A DNA stretch of 64,000 nucleotides from Candidatus Competibacteraceae bacterium (GTDB lineage Bacteria > Pseudomonadota > Gammaproteobacteria > Competibacterales > Competibacteraceae): the NCBI GenBank assembly GCA_016713505.1, contig JADJPA010000001.1, positions 2,966,001-3,030,000 on the forward strand, given 5' to 3'. Of this stretch, positions 25,287-35,065 are shown piece after piece (position 1 is the first letter of the stretch; each line of letters starts with the position of its first letter). The notes below the pieces were generated by a model. That model saw only the letters and a list, made by a program, of their open reading frames with translations, was not told the origin of the DNA and ran no database searches. Made by a program: the position numbers and the translations under genes.

Positions 25287-25978
25287 GAGTTTTCCTCTTT
25301 TAGAATCTCTTGTGCCCAATCGGTTTTAGCATTAATTTTTGGCGCTAATTTGTTTCGGGCAAGTAAATGTAGCTTGCAAGGCTAATAAGTCGGCGCCAGC
25401 AGGTTAATCATTATAAAAATTATGGCCTACTTGGATAATAGCCAAGGTCGCTAGCTCTTATTTTAAAGGCTTGGGGGTATATCTCATTTTGCCATTCCGA
25501 CATTCATTTTTTTAAACTCCGATTAAATTACCAGAAAAACTCAATTTTAGCCATTTTTTAAAATTTTTAATTTATAATTCAAAATCTTATTTTAGAGCCC
25601 TTGAGATGAGAATGGTTTTAATGAGGGTGTCAAGGTCGTGTTGGAGGGCGAGCGGCTAGGACTATATTTACACTTAACAAGCAAGGTTAAGGTGCTTGGC
25701 CCTGCATAGACATTGGGATGTGTTAGTCCGAGCGAATGCTGATGATGACCGCGGTCGCTTAAGTTGGTTCCCGTGATCCAATAAATGTGGATAAGCTAGT
25801 TTAGCGGCAGGTTATTTTTTCAATATATTGATATTTCTTAAAAAATATGTTTTGGCAGTGTCGGCCGCGGTGATATTCGAAATATGGACGAGTTCGGGCC
25901 TAGTGTGAGCCACCCAGCTAAGCCGTGAGATCAAGCAGTGGGATAGTCTAAATCATCCAAACTCGACTACAGACATGG
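25287..25978. other. 692-bp AT-rich intergenic stretch
   Basis: No convincing gene on either strand; only short frames without recognisable products. The right part near 25620-25900 is more GC-rich and may be a remnant of a lost gene. It should contain the wecA promoter and the 3' untranslated end of the glycosyltransferase at 25979-27142. Confidence 0.6.
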
Positions 25979-27142
25979 TCAGTTTCGCGGTAGGGGATGA
26001 CCCAAAAGTTCCCAGTAAACAGCCAGCGTTTGGTCGATAACGAGCTGTTCGTCGAACTCGGCCAGTACTTTGGCTCGTCCGGCTTGGCCCATGCGGTTGC
26101 AGGCCTCGGGATCATTATAGAGTTGTCGGATTGCCTCAGCTAAGGCAAGCGCATTGCGTGGTGGGACCAATAGCCCATTGCGCTCATGCTCGACTACTTC
26201 ACGGCAGCCAATGCTATCGGCGGTAACGATGGGCAGACCGCAAGCGGCCGCTTCCAACAGACTGCATGGGGTGCCTTCGCGATAGCTGGGCAGCACCATT
26301 AAGTCGGTCTCCGCAAGCAGCGATTTCATATCGTCCACATGACCGAGCACGCTGAGCCATCCCTGTTGCTGCCATTCATCTATGGTTTTCTGCGGGATTG
26401 ACGCAGGATTGCCAGGATCGGGAGCCCCAGCCAACTTAAATTCGATAGATAAGCCTTCCCGGCGCAATCGCTGAGCGGCTTCAGCGTACTCGCCTATTCC
26501 CTTCTCCCAAAGCAGGCGAGCAGCTAGCAGCACCCGGAACGGGCCAGGTTGACGCGCGTTGGATCGAGGCTGGAAACGCTGGGTGCTGACACCAGCACTA
26601 CGAATCAGGCGGATGGACTCACGAGGGGCCAACTGCTGGGTTAGGAATTCCTGATAGTCATCGGGATTTTGTAGGATCAGTCGGCTCCGGGAAGTATTAA
26701 GGCAAAGCCGTAGTAGGCTACGTACTGCCGGACGCAACAAGTGGGCTTTGGTATCCTGACTGGTAAAGATATACCCCATTCCATCTACGGAATTGATGCA
26801 AGGAGGGGTGCGGGCCAAGCGGGCGGACAAAGCGCCATAAATCACACTTTTAAGAGTGAAGTGATGCAGTAAATCGGGGCGTTCCCGACGATAGAGGGAT
26901 ATGAGATGTTGGAGTACGCGGGCTTCAACCCACGGATTCAAGCTGCGTCGCTCCATGGGTAAGGATATCCAGCGAAAGCCGGCTGCTTCAAGACGGGGCC
27001 CGTGAGAACCGGGTGGAGAAATAAAAAGCACTTCATGACCTTGTGCTTTGAGAGCTAGCGCCAATGGGAGCCGAAAATTGTAAAGATACCAATCCGTGTT
27101 GGCAAAAAAGATGATTTTTAAGGTTTTTTGAGTAGCACTCAC
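25979..27142 (-). CDS. GT4-family glycosyltransferase
   Basis: A 387-residue cytosolic GT-B enzyme. The N-terminal domain starts KIIFFANTDWYLYNFRLPLA and includes VDGMGYIF; the C-terminal GT4 domain has FRVLLAARLLWEKGIGEY, VLPSYREGTPCSLLEAAACGLPIV and the acidic EGTP site. The start is GTG at 27142 with AGGAG 7 nt upstream; an ATG 4 bases earlier is in another frame. It lies in the exopolysaccharide cluster and probably adds a sugar to the lipid-linked repeat unit. It resembles N,N'-diacetylbacillosamine-type 1,3-transferases (PglA-like), which is only a tentative guide. Confidence 0.88.
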   Translation of the reverse strand: MSATQKTLKIIFFANTDWYLYNFRLPLALALKAQGHEVLFISPPGSHGPRLEAAGFRWISLPMERRSLNPWVEARVLQHLISLYRRERPDLLHHFTLKSVIYGALSARLARTPPCINSVDGMGYIFTSQDTKAHLLRPAVRSLLRLCLNTSRSRLILQNPDDYQEFLTQQLAPRESIRLIRSAGVSTQRFQPRSNARQPGPFRVLLAARLLWEKGIGEYAEAAQRLRREGLSIEFKLAGAPDPGNPASIPQKTIDEWQQQGWLSVLGHVDDMKSLLAETDLMVLPSYREGTPCSLLEAAACGLPIVTADSIGCREVVEHERNGLLVPPRNALALAEAIRQLYNDPEACNRMGQAGRAKVLAEFDEQLVIDQTLAVYWELLGHPLPRN

Positions 27143-27971
27143 TCATTTTCTCCTTACTGAAGCAAGGCTAATTAGGACAAGTCGTCCCATAATCGAAGGG
27201 TGGTGGGCACGAGATAAAAGCCGGCGGGGAAATTGTCAGCGCTTTTCTCATGGCGGACGGCAATTGATAATAAATATTTGAATTTTAATGTTAAATTTTT
27301 GATGATTATGTGCGGCGGCGGATCAACAACAGCATAACGAGATTTGGTTAGCCCATACGATCTGCTGCCTGGAGTTGAGTTCTGTCCTGGAGCCTCCGGT
27401 TTTTGGGCTCGAAAAAACCTTCAATGTCTTGCCGTATCCCTGTTCTCTAGTAATTACCCCTACTTTAACGAAGGCCTATCGCGGTGCTTTGAGGCTCCTC
27501 GTTAGCTGGTTTTTTCCGCGCGCCCAAAGGATCGCTGCCAAGTTGTCAGCCACCGCCTTGAAAACTCGGCGAAGCATACTCTGGCGTAGCCGGGCTTTAG
27601 AGCCGATAAAAATAATATTTTTATATTTCAAATAGTTATTTTTTAGTTATTTTTGATGTCTATTTATTAAAATGACTGAGATTTTGGCGGGCATTTAAAA
27701 TTTTTAAAATAATCAAATAGTTGGTTAGGAATTGGCTGGCTTTAGGGCCGTTCCGTAGCTTCTTCATGCTTCGTTGATGGCAAGATCGATAATATGGCTA
27801 AAATTGCTATATTATAAGGCAATAGTATAAGAAAGATTCCATTTCGTGAAAAATTTATGCTAACATATGTCATAGTATAAAACACTATTTTATTTGAATG
27901 CGTAAAATAGGCAAATTATTACGACCTGCTTAAGTCTGATCACCGAATCTAACCATCGAAGGATGAAACTA
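27143..27971. other. 829-bp divergent intergenic region, AT-rich
   Basis: It separates the glycosyltransferase gene (leftward) from the lyase-like gene (rightward) and must hold both promoters. A TATAAA at 27876-27881 could be a -10 box for the lyase gene, but no clear -35 accompanies it. A more GC-rich island at about 27370-27600 contains short frames on both strands, none recognised. Confidence 0.6.
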
Positions 27972-29423
27972 ATGATGAACATAAGGTTATTGATTTGCTC
28001 GCTTTTGTTGGAAATCCCGCTTGTCGTGGAGGCGCTGCCGGCTTTCCCAGGCGCAAGCGGCGCTGGCGCCATTTCTGTTGGCGGGCGCGGAGGCGTGATT
28101 TATGAAGTGACAAACTTAAATGGTGGCGGACCAGGAAGCCTTCGTGCAGGTGTTGAGATGAGCGGTCCACGGATTATCGTGTTTCGCGTGGGTGGAACTA
28201 TTGAAATCGAACATACCCTACATATCAGTAATCCATATATTACCATTGCCGGGCAGACCGCACCCGGTGGAGGAATTACGATTTCTGGAAAAAATACGGT
28301 AGGTGATGTATTTAATATAAGCACTCATGACGTCATTATTAGATATGTTCGTTTTAGAAAAGGATACAATAGCGGAACCGTCTCACAAGATGGAGATGCA
28401 TTCTCCTTTTTTGGAGTGGCTTCAACATCGGTTATTGACCATTGCTCGATGAGTTGGGCTCAGGATGAAAATGCTCAAGTTTGGGGAAACTCTAGCGGCC
28501 CACAGCCGCATGATATAACCTATTCATGGAGTATATTTGCTGAGCCATTGGCGAAACATCCGACAAATCTTATCACGGGGTCAAACGCCAATGCTTCTCA
28601 AAACATGTTGAATATTGATGCGCATCATGGTTTTTTTGCAAACAGCTTCTATCGTAATCCGCTCATTAAAAATAAGTCCTTTCGTCTCGTAAATAATATT
28701 ATTTATAATTGGAGTCTTTCCGCTACTGAGCTTGGTGGTGGAGTACAAGCCGATATTATCGGGAATTTATATAAGCCCGGCCCAATGTATTTGTCGGCTG
28801 AAAACAGAAGATTGTACGAGATTCAAGCTTTTGTGGCACCGAATGATACTACTCCATCAGGGAATCCATCAGTTTATGTGGCTGGCAATATGGGTCCGCA
28901 CAACTCCAATCCCGAAAGCGATAACTGGGGGATGGTACGAGAAGTAACTACTGAAGGCAATCCTGAGATTGGGCCGCTTTCAGCAACGTATAGGCGATCT
29001 GTTCCCTTGGCAGCTCTCCCTGTTCCGATTGAGGCTCAACCGGCTAATCAATTGGAAGCTTTGCTGTTCCCTACGGTTGGGGCTTCACAAAGGCTTGACT
29101 GTTTGGGGAATTGGGTTTTCAATCGCGATACAGTAGATGCTAGGCTTGTTCAGGAATATCAGACTGGCAAGGGAATCGTGCCGAATACTGAAAGTGATGT
29201 GGGCGGATTTCCAGTCATCAGTAATGGTACGCCTTGCACTGATACTGACCATGATGGAATGCCCGATCAGTGGGAAGATGCCAAAGGGCTTAACAAGAAC
29301 GATCCTTCGGATGGTCCACGAGTGGGCGCGGATGGATATACCTATGTTGAAAAATATTTGGGCGGTTCTTCTCCTGCTGAGATGCGGCTATCCTCACCCA
29401 AAAACGTTAGATTTCTTCCATAA
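27972..29423 (+). CDS. Secreted pectate-lyase-like (parallel beta-helix) protein
   Basis: About 483 residues with a signal peptide (hydrophobic RLLICSLLLEIPLVV, likely cut after VEA). The mature part starts LPAFPGASGAGA and continues GGRGGVIYEVTNLNGGGPGSL, PRIIVFRVGGTIEI and ITIAGQTAPGGGITISG, the pattern of polysaccharide lyase family 1-like proteins. Near the C-terminus DTDHDGMPDQWEDAKG is a calcium-binding repeat of the thrombospondin type 3 kind. AAGGA sits 8 nt before the ATG at 27972; ATGs at 27963 and 27975 are alternatives. It is the only rightward gene of the exopolysaccharide cluster. Probably periplasmic or extracellular, cleaving an acidic polymer; the substrate is not known and pectin is unlikely to be the natural one. 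Confidence 0.88.
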   Translation: MMNIRLLICSLLLEIPLVVEALPAFPGASGAGAISVGGRGGVIYEVTNLNGGGPGSLRAGVEMSGPRIIVFRVGGTIEIEHTLHISNPYITIAGQTAPGGGITISGKNTVGDVFNISTHDVIIRYVRFRKGYNSGTVSQDGDAFSFFGVASTSVIDHCSMSWAQDENAQVWGNSSGPQPHDITYSWSIFAEPLAKHPTNLITGSNANASQNMLNIDAHHGFFANSFYRNPLIKNKSFRLVNNIIYNWSLSATELGGGVQADIIGNLYKPGPMYLSAENRRLYEIQAFVAPNDTTPSGNPSVYVAGNMGPHNSNPESDNWGMVREVTTEGNPEIGPLSATYRRSVPLAALPVPIEAQPANQLEALLFPTVGASQRLDCLGNWVFNRDTVDARLVQEYQTGKGIVPNTESDVGGFPVISNGTPCTDTDHDGMPDQWEDAKGLNKNDPSDGPRVGADGYTYVEKYLGGSSPAEMRLSSPKNVRFLP

Positions 29424-29435
29424 TTTGTGCTAACT

Positions 29436-29462
29436 GGAGGCGAATCTATTTCGATTTCGCCT
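29436..29462. terminator. Hairpin after the lyase-like gene
   Basis: GAGGCGAA pairs with TTCGCCTC around an 11-nt loop, 12 bp after the stop codon. No T-run follows, so it may be a Rho-independent terminator of weak type or an mRNA-stabilising stem. It lies between convergent genes. Confidence 0.45.
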
Positions 29463-29572
29463 CTGGGATGTTGGGGTGATGTGGTTCTAGTCCAAAGCAA
29501 TTCAGCGACCAAGAAGCTTTTTCGCCATGCGACCTTTAACTTCAGTGCTATACGAATGTTAATGAACACTTA

Positions 29573-30715
29573 TCAAGTCATCTTTCGGGGCATTACCGTG
29601 GCTTCCCATAGATCTCGATAGGCGCTCACCATCCGCTCCAAGCTGAAATGCTCTGTAATCCGCGTTCGGCAACGTTGTCTCAATGCTTCATGCCCCTCGC
29701 TTTGTAAAGTCACCAATCCTTGTTCCACTCGTTCCGCTAATGCCGCAGGGTTCTGAGGTGGGGCTATCCAACCGGTATCGCCCACGATGAGTGCCGCATC
29801 CCCGACATCGGTCACTACACAGGGCGTGCCACACGCCATAGCCTCGGCCACAGTGTTGGGAAAAGCCTCTCCAGCACTGGAAAGCACATGCAAATCCAAG
29901 GCGTTCATAACATCGGGTATATCGTTCCGCGGCCCTGTAAGGATAAGCCGATCTTCGAGGCTAAGTTGGCGAATCAATTTTGCTAACTGTTGGTTTTCTC
30001 GGCTCATACCCGTTCCTACCAGCACGCAACGAAACTCAAGGCCCTTTTTTGCAAGTAAGACCAAGGTGTGTAGTAGATTAGGATGGTCCTTTTGCCGATC
30101 CCAACGAGCCACCAGTCCTAGCAGTATTTCTTCCGGTGCGACCTTCCATTCTTGACGGATTTTTGCTCGGGCAACTAGATCTGGACGAAATTGGGTGAGA
30201 TCGTAACCATTGGGAATGATGGTAAATTTATTGGCTTGGTAGCCTAAAGCCTGATGCACTCGCGCTGCTTGCTGGGAGCAGCAGGCAATGGCAACGGGGA
30301 TCCTGTTTGAAAGTAGGGCGCAGGCCCGCATCGTCAACCGCGTCGAGAACCTGTTCTTATCGGCGTCCAGATTAGCGTGGCGAATCCCCCATATCACCGA
30401 CCGTGCGCCGGCCCAGCGCGCCACTAAGCCACCAATCAGATCAGCATGATACATCCAGGTTTGCACGAGATCAGGCCGCATTTTGGCGATCAGATGCCCA
30501 AGCGTGCGTACTCCCGCCCAGGTCAGCCGACCCCGTGGCATGTTCAAAGCGTGTACCCATGCGCCGCACTCTCGCAACTTGGCGCCATATACACCTTCGT
30601 CTGTAAGCGAGATGACTATTGGACTGACCTCTGGCGCGGTCGCCGAAACCAACCGATATAGCACCGCTTCAGCACCTCCCTGAGCAAGGCCGGTAATGAC
30701 ATGCAAAACGCGCAT
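29573..30715 (-). CDS. GT4-family glycosyltransferase
   Basis: A 380-residue GT-B enzyme. The N-terminal MRVLHVITGLAQGGAEAVLYRL is the classic GT4 opening; the C-terminal domain shows ILLGLVARWDRQKDHPNLL, NDIPDVMNALDLHVLSSAGE and AFPNTVAEAMACGTPCVVTD. It follows the deacetylase-like gene by 4 bp on the same strand, so the two are coupled. It acts on the cytosolic face during repeat-unit assembly. The sugar and linkage cannot be predicted. Confidence 0.9.
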   Translation of the reverse strand: MRVLHVITGLAQGGAEAVLYRLVSATAPEVSPIVISLTDEGVYGAKLRECGAWVHALNMPRGRLTWAGVRTLGHLIAKMRPDLVQTWMYHADLIGGLVARWAGARSVIWGIRHANLDADKNRFSTRLTMRACALLSNRIPVAIACCSQQAARVHQALGYQANKFTIIPNGYDLTQFRPDLVARAKIRQEWKVAPEEILLGLVARWDRQKDHPNLLHTLVLLAKKGLEFRCVLVGTGMSRENQQLAKLIRQLSLEDRLILTGPRNDIPDVMNALDLHVLSSAGEAFPNTVAEAMACGTPCVVTDVGDAALIVGDTGWIAPPQNPAALAERVEQGLVTLQSEGHEALRQRCRTRITEHFSLERMVSAYRDLWEATVMPRKMT

Positions 30716-30719
30716 TTTA

Positions 30720-31478
30720 TTAGTGGCTGGCTAAGGCGGCTTTTACGGATGACAAAAAGCGCAAGGATTGAAGTGTTAGTAAGTATGAGCGAGATAACAA
30801 ACGGTCAGTCCAAGCATAAGAGTGACTATCTGTGATGCCCGCACTAGTTGAGATTATTCGTGTTTGAAATGACCTAATATCTTTTTCAAATTCAGCCAAC
30901 TCCTGCTGACCCCAAGCATTATGATGGTAACAAACCGTCCAAATACCAAAAGGTTTGTTGCGAAATCGCCATAGTTGCTGGGGTAACCAAATCATGCCAT
31001 ATCGATTCACTGGCTTGAGAAAGTAGCCGTCGCTTACGACATGGATATCATTCTTTTTTAGAGCCAACAACGTATTTTGGTCGAATGAATGACCAGGGGC
31101 GACCCAAATATCAGCCCGAACGTTTTGGGCCTCAAAAACATTTAACCCATTCCTTATTTTTTCTTCTTGTACTTCCAAGGGTAATCCAGCGAATTCGCTG
31201 TGCGCTTTGATGCCTATCAGACCTGCATCAAAGGTAGTATAGCAATGTTGCCAGCCATGCAGCCCAATGGTCCAGCCTTTAGACTGCCAATCTCGAACTC
31301 TATTCCAAAAATTAGGATTAGGTTCAGCCACCATCAGATAAGGATCTCGATTTTCGGGAACAACCGCTAAAATCGGAGAAACGTTATATCGGGCCAGAAT
31401 AGTCTCAATCTGATCCCAAACGACCCAATTCATTGTTGGGCAAAGGTCGTCGAAACGAACGATGAATCGCGCGCTCAT
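30720..31478 (-). CDS. DUF2334 polysaccharide-deacetylase-like protein
   Basis: A 252-residue protein with the carbohydrate esterase 4-related fold of DUF2334. Visible are FIVRFDDLCPTMNW (metal-binding aspartates), a VVPENRDPYLM strand, TIGLHGWQHCY (metal histidine) and WVAPGHSFD. No signal peptide is seen, so it would act in the cytosol on a precursor, or be a non-classical family member. The ATG at 31478 is chosen; a TTG at 31490 is possible. It lies between two GT4 genes in the same direction. It may remove an acetyl group from a lipid-linked sugar; this is inference, since most DUF2334 proteins are untested. Confidence 0.8.
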   Translation of the reverse strand: MSARFIVRFDDLCPTMNWVVWDQIETILARYNVSPILAVVPENRDPYLMVAEPNPNFWNRVRDWQSKGWTIGLHGWQHCYTTFDAGLIGIKAHSEFAGLPLEVQEEKIRNGLNVFEAQNVRADIWVAPGHSFDQNTLLALKKNDIHVVSDGYFLKPVNRYGMIWLPQQLWRFRNKPFGIWTVCYHHNAWGQQELAEFEKDIRSFQTRIISTSAGITDSHSYAWTDRLLSRSYLLTLQSLRFLSSVKAALASH

Positions 31479-31581
31479 ATGAGTAGCCAACTCTCAGAAA
31501 ACTCTTCATTTGAAAACTCTTCATTTATGGGCAAAATCCATATCAACAAGTCAAAATTCTCTATCTGCTGAAAACAGCGAA

Positions 31582-32694
31582 TCATGGACTCACCATGGAA
31601 AAAAGTTGATCCCAACGCTGCAGGATGCCGTCAAGGGCGTACCGCTCGCGCACCGACACTGCGGCCTTTTTCCCCAGCTCCTCACGCAGTGCAAAGCTAC
31701 TCATTAGCTGGCGCAATGCTTCCGTCAATCCCTGCCAATCATTCAGTGTAACTAACAAGGCATTCTGACCGCCTTGCGTTATTTCCCGAGGCCCACTAGG
31801 ACAATCGAAAGCAACACAAGGCAATTTTAGGGCCATGGCTTCCAACAAAGCCATAGGTAAGCCTTCATAAGCTGAGGATAAAACGAAAATTTCTCCTTTT
31901 ACTAACTCTTCCCAAGGCGTGCTGGTCCGGCCTGGTAAAAAAACACGCTCATTGAGACCGTTTCTATCGATCTGTTCTTCTAATTGCATACGTAGGGGTC
32001 CCTCACCCCATATCCACAAATTCCAATTGGGAAAATCAACAGCAAGTGAGGCAAAGCTTTCAATTAACCCACTAAATTGTTTTGACGCAATCAGGCGTCC
32101 CATCGCAATCACTCGATAATGATTCTGTTCCGTCACTATCGTCTTGTTGATTCCTAGAAGTTCGTTAGGTAGTGGATTCGCGATGACTTCCAGGCGTTTT
32201 ATACCGGGTACCATAACACGGAATGCAGGTACCATATCGTGGCCTAATAAGGTTACTAGGTCAGCCAGTGGATAGGTTAAACGACGTAGTAACGGCAGGC
32301 CGCGTCCGGTTATTTTTGCAAATTTTGGGTTAGTATGCTCACAAACAATCGTAGGTACTCTCAATCCTCGAGTGGCCAAGATAGCTGCCACATTGACGTT
32401 AGTGAGAAAAGACACCAGTATATCAGGTTGAATTTTATGAATTAATCGCCGCAACGCTAAAAAGCGCGCACCATAAGTAATGGCACTACGTCCGACTTTT
32501 CCGGCTACATCGGCCAAATATATAAGCTGTACTTGATTCGAAACTGGATAGAAACATTCGCCACGACCCGAGAAAGTAGCTACCAGAGTAACCTGATAGC
32601 CTCGTTCAGCCCAGGCATTGACCAAGGTAACAGCGACTCGCTCAGCGCCACCGCTGTTTAGAGAGCTTGTCAAAAGCATGATTCTTTTAGACAT
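31582..32694 (-). CDS. GT4-family glycosyltransferase
   Basis: A 370-residue GT-B enzyme with the N-terminal RIMLLTSSLNSGGAERVAVTL and the C-terminal RVIAMGRLIASKQFSGLIESF, EIFVLSSAYEGLPMALLEAM and CPSGPREI. The CPSGPREI variant is shared with the GT4 at 33932-35056 (CDTGPRDI), pointing to N-acetylgalactosamine-type relatives (PglJ/PglH-like), though this is tentative. It lies about 100 bp before the deacetylase-like gene and 180 bp after the EpsG-like gene. Confidence 0.9.
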   Translation of the reverse strand: MSKRIMLLTSSLNSGGAERVAVTLVNAWAERGYQVTLVATFSGRGECFYPVSNQVQLIYLADVAGKVGRSAITYGARFLALRRLIHKIQPDILVSFLTNVNVAAILATRGLRVPTIVCEHTNPKFAKITGRGLPLLRRLTYPLADLVTLLGHDMVPAFRVMVPGIKRLEVIANPLPNELLGINKTIVTEQNHYRVIAMGRLIASKQFSGLIESFASLAVDFPNWNLWIWGEGPLRMQLEEQIDRNGLNERVFLPGRTSTPWEELVKGEIFVLSSAYEGLPMALLEAMALKLPCVAFDCPSGPREITQGGQNALLVTLNDWQGLTEALRQLMSSFALREELGKKAAVSVRERYALDGILQRWDQLFSMVSP

Positions 32695-32874
32695 TATTAT
32701 TCGTGCTATTTACTCTCGGCCAAGATCCATTTTGGATTCTAAAATTTTTTAACCGACAAAGCTGAAATTTTTGGAAACGTAGCAAAGATTCACTAACATG
32801 CCAAATACTCTTACGCTTTCAGAAATGTTTTAGCCTTGTAAACTTCAGATTTTAATCTTGAGGCTAAAATCTAG

Positions 32875-33948
32875 TCACCATGCTTGTAATAATTCATCAT
32901 AGTCACCATCAACAAAGTAGGCTTTCATAATAATATAAGTTAAATATATTAATGTCAGCCCCCAAAGAGACCACGTAAAATAATTCCTTTTTTGAATTTC
33001 AGGGATGATAACCATCAAAAAAAGAAGAGCAAAATAACCATTGCGTGAAGTACCGATCGGCAAAAAAAACCAACTAAATACAATAAAAAATATGCACCCA
33101 ATATGGACGGCGGCTAACTCTGTTATTAGCGTCAATTTTTTTTTGGACTGAATTAAATAGATGAAAGAAGATACTGAACATATCAATGAGCCGATCACAT
33201 AATTGATGCTCGCAGCACCTTCTTGAATTGAATACTGTTCAGCTCTGCGTCCACCATAGTCGTGAAATAATTGATTGCCTATGATGGTTAGCAGCAATGA
33301 AACCAATAGATAAATGATAAGCAAGCGTATACTTTGATTTTTAAATACTTTAAAGATCAGGGAATATACTAGAATAACGGCAAATGTAGTATGGATGGTC
33401 GCAGCAATAAAACAGCCTAAAATTGGCCTCCTTAAGCTAAGAGTCATATACAATAAAATAGCGAAAGAAAAACCCTGCCTTATTTGGAAAGTGCCAATAG
33501 TTGCCAGCGCTGGTGGAATCAGAATCCATAATAGAATTCCAAATAGAGGGCGTGAGGTCTTGGAAAGAGCCAATATAATCAGAAAATTTAGTAATAATAC
33601 AGTAACCAAAACTGATTGTTCTTCCGAAAAAAACAATCCCAAAGTCAAAGCCCATATGCGCCATAAAAATTCTTCGGTAAAAAACCCGAAAAGAAGTGAA
33701 AGATTATTTTTTTGAGAAGAAAAGAAATTTATAAACCAGTTTAAATCAGTTTCTCGAAAATAGTTAATATAGTTTTCATAGTCTAACATGCCGGAGCGGT
33801 TTATAGTTCCTACTTGGATAAGGAGAACAAAGGAAATGACCCAAAAAACAACATGGTCCCATCGAATTGGATTTGTGATCCAGACATGAGGTGACTTTAA
33901 ATCGGCCTGAAAAGGTCGCCATCCTGTAATATTATCTCGTCGATTCAC
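32875..33948 (-). CDS. EpsG-like polysaccharide polymerase
   Basis: A 357-residue membrane protein with about ten hydrophobic segments. It carries the EpsG-type features: YENYINYF early, and IGTFQIRQGFSFAILLYMTLS with the conserved arginine-glutamine-glycine turn. Such proteins act as Wzy-like polymerases that join lipid-linked repeat units at the periplasmic face. The gene is among the most AT-rich of the window, as is usual for Wzy genes. The start overlaps the end of the next upstream GT4 gene by 17 nt, so they are coupled. It is the only polymerase candidate in the cluster. Confidence 0.85.
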   Translation of the reverse strand: MNRRDNITGWRPFQADLKSPHVWITNPIRWDHVVFWVISFVLLIQVGTINRSGMLDYENYINYFRETDLNWFINFFSSQKNNLSLLFGFFTEEFLWRIWALTLGLFFSEEQSVLVTVLLLNFLIILALSKTSRPLFGILLWILIPPALATIGTFQIRQGFSFAILLYMTLSLRRPILGCFIAATIHTTFAVILVYSLIFKVFKNQSIRLLIIYLLVSLLLTIIGNQLFHDYGGRRAEQYSIQEGAASINYVIGSLICSVSSFIYLIQSKKKLTLITELAAVHIGCIFFIVFSWFFLPIGTSRNGYFALLFLMVIIPEIQKRNYFTWSLWGLTLIYLTYIIMKAYFVDGDYDELLQAW

Positions 33949-35056
33949 TAACTACCTCCTCAAATAGGCAGTCCCATAAGCCAAGGATCCGTTCCATGGA
34001 AAAACGCTGCCGTACATCTATTGCCCGATTACCATATTGGATTAGTAGACGAGGATCACTCATCAATTGATTCAGGGCCTCAGCTAATGCAGGTCCATCG
34101 ATGGCAGGGACTAGCAAGCCATCTATCTTGTGGCGGATAATGTCACGTGGACCGGTGTCACAATCGAAGCTTACTGCCGGACAACCATGGGCCATGGCTT
34201 CCACCAATGTATTGGGAAACCCTTCAAAGAGAGAGCTCATCACGTATAAATCTGCCTGTTGGTACCAGTCTGTCACATTGCCGGCCCGGCCGGGCAATTT
34301 AACACGGTGGTTTAGTCCCAAAGCATTAATCTGAGCTTCCAAGACTGGTCGCTTCGGTCCCTCACCCAAAATCACCAAATCCCAGTCAGGCCATCTAGCC
34401 GCGATACTTGAAAAAGATTTAATAAGATGATTAAAACCTTTTTGCTCCGCCAATCGTCCTACAGCCAGGAGAATTCGTCGCTGCTCCGGTACTACTTTTC
34501 TGGGAATCAATATGGGTTCGGTTATTGGTAAAGGGAATGACACCGGATTAGGAATAACTGTTACTTGGCAGCCTGGTGCATGCGCCTGTAGCCATTGGGA
34601 CGTCTCATTGGTCAGAGCTATTACGCGGGTGGCTAGTGGATAAACACGACGACGCAACCAATTCCATACCCTTCCGAGAGGGAGTCTAGGAGGATGATTT
34701 CGCTCAGAGATCAAGACGCAATTTGATAAACCTGTATTTGCAAGGATGGTGAGCACCGAAATTTCAGTCATCATTCCTAGTACCAAATCAGGCTGGTATG
34801 TTCGAAATATCCGGCGCAATGTCATTAATCGGCGTAGATTGGCTGTTATCGCCTGGAATAGGTTGTTAGAATTACCTGAAAGATCAAGGCCAATTCGGCG
34901 TACTGATTGATCAAGAATATAAAAATCTAGATCGGGTGAGGCCAATGTTACTACAGTCACTTCCCAACCCCGTCTAGCCCAAGCGCTAGCAAGATGTGAA
35001 GTAACTCGCTCTGCTCCACCGAGAGAGAGATGCGCAATAACAATAACAATTTTCAA
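33932..35056 (-). CDS. GT4-family glycosyltransferase
   Basis: A 374-residue GT-B enzyme opening KIVIVIAHLSLGGAERVTSHL, with ILLAVGRLAEQKGFNHLIKSF, DWYQQADLYVMSSLFEGFPN, TLVEAMAHGCPAVSFDCDTG and PRDI in the donor domain. It overlaps the EpsG-like gene by 17 nt and follows the asparagine-synthase-like gene by 9 bp, so these are one transcription unit. It is similar in layout to the GT4 at 31582-32694, and the two may have arisen by duplication. Confidence 0.9.
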   Translation of the reverse strand: MKIVIVIAHLSLGGAERVTSHLASAWARRGWEVTVVTLASPDLDFYILDQSVRRIGLDLSGNSNNLFQAITANLRRLMTLRRIFRTYQPDLVLGMMTEISVLTILANTGLSNCVLISERNHPPRLPLGRVWNWLRRRVYPLATRVIALTNETSQWLQAHAPGCQVTVIPNPVSFPLPITEPILIPRKVVPEQRRILLAVGRLAEQKGFNHLIKSFSSIAARWPDWDLVILGEGPKRPVLEAQINALGLNHRVKLPGRAGNVTDWYQQADLYVMSSLFEGFPNTLVEAMAHGCPAVSFDCDTGPRDIIRHKIDGLLVPAIDGPALAEALNQLMSDPRLLIQYGNRAIDVRQRFSMERILGLWDCLFEEVVSESTR

Positions 35057-35065
35057 AATAAAACC

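Noticed and set aside
27375..27635. 86-codon frame in the divergent region before the lyase-like gene
   Set aside because: No recognised product; the opposite strand reads equally well, so coding is not supported.
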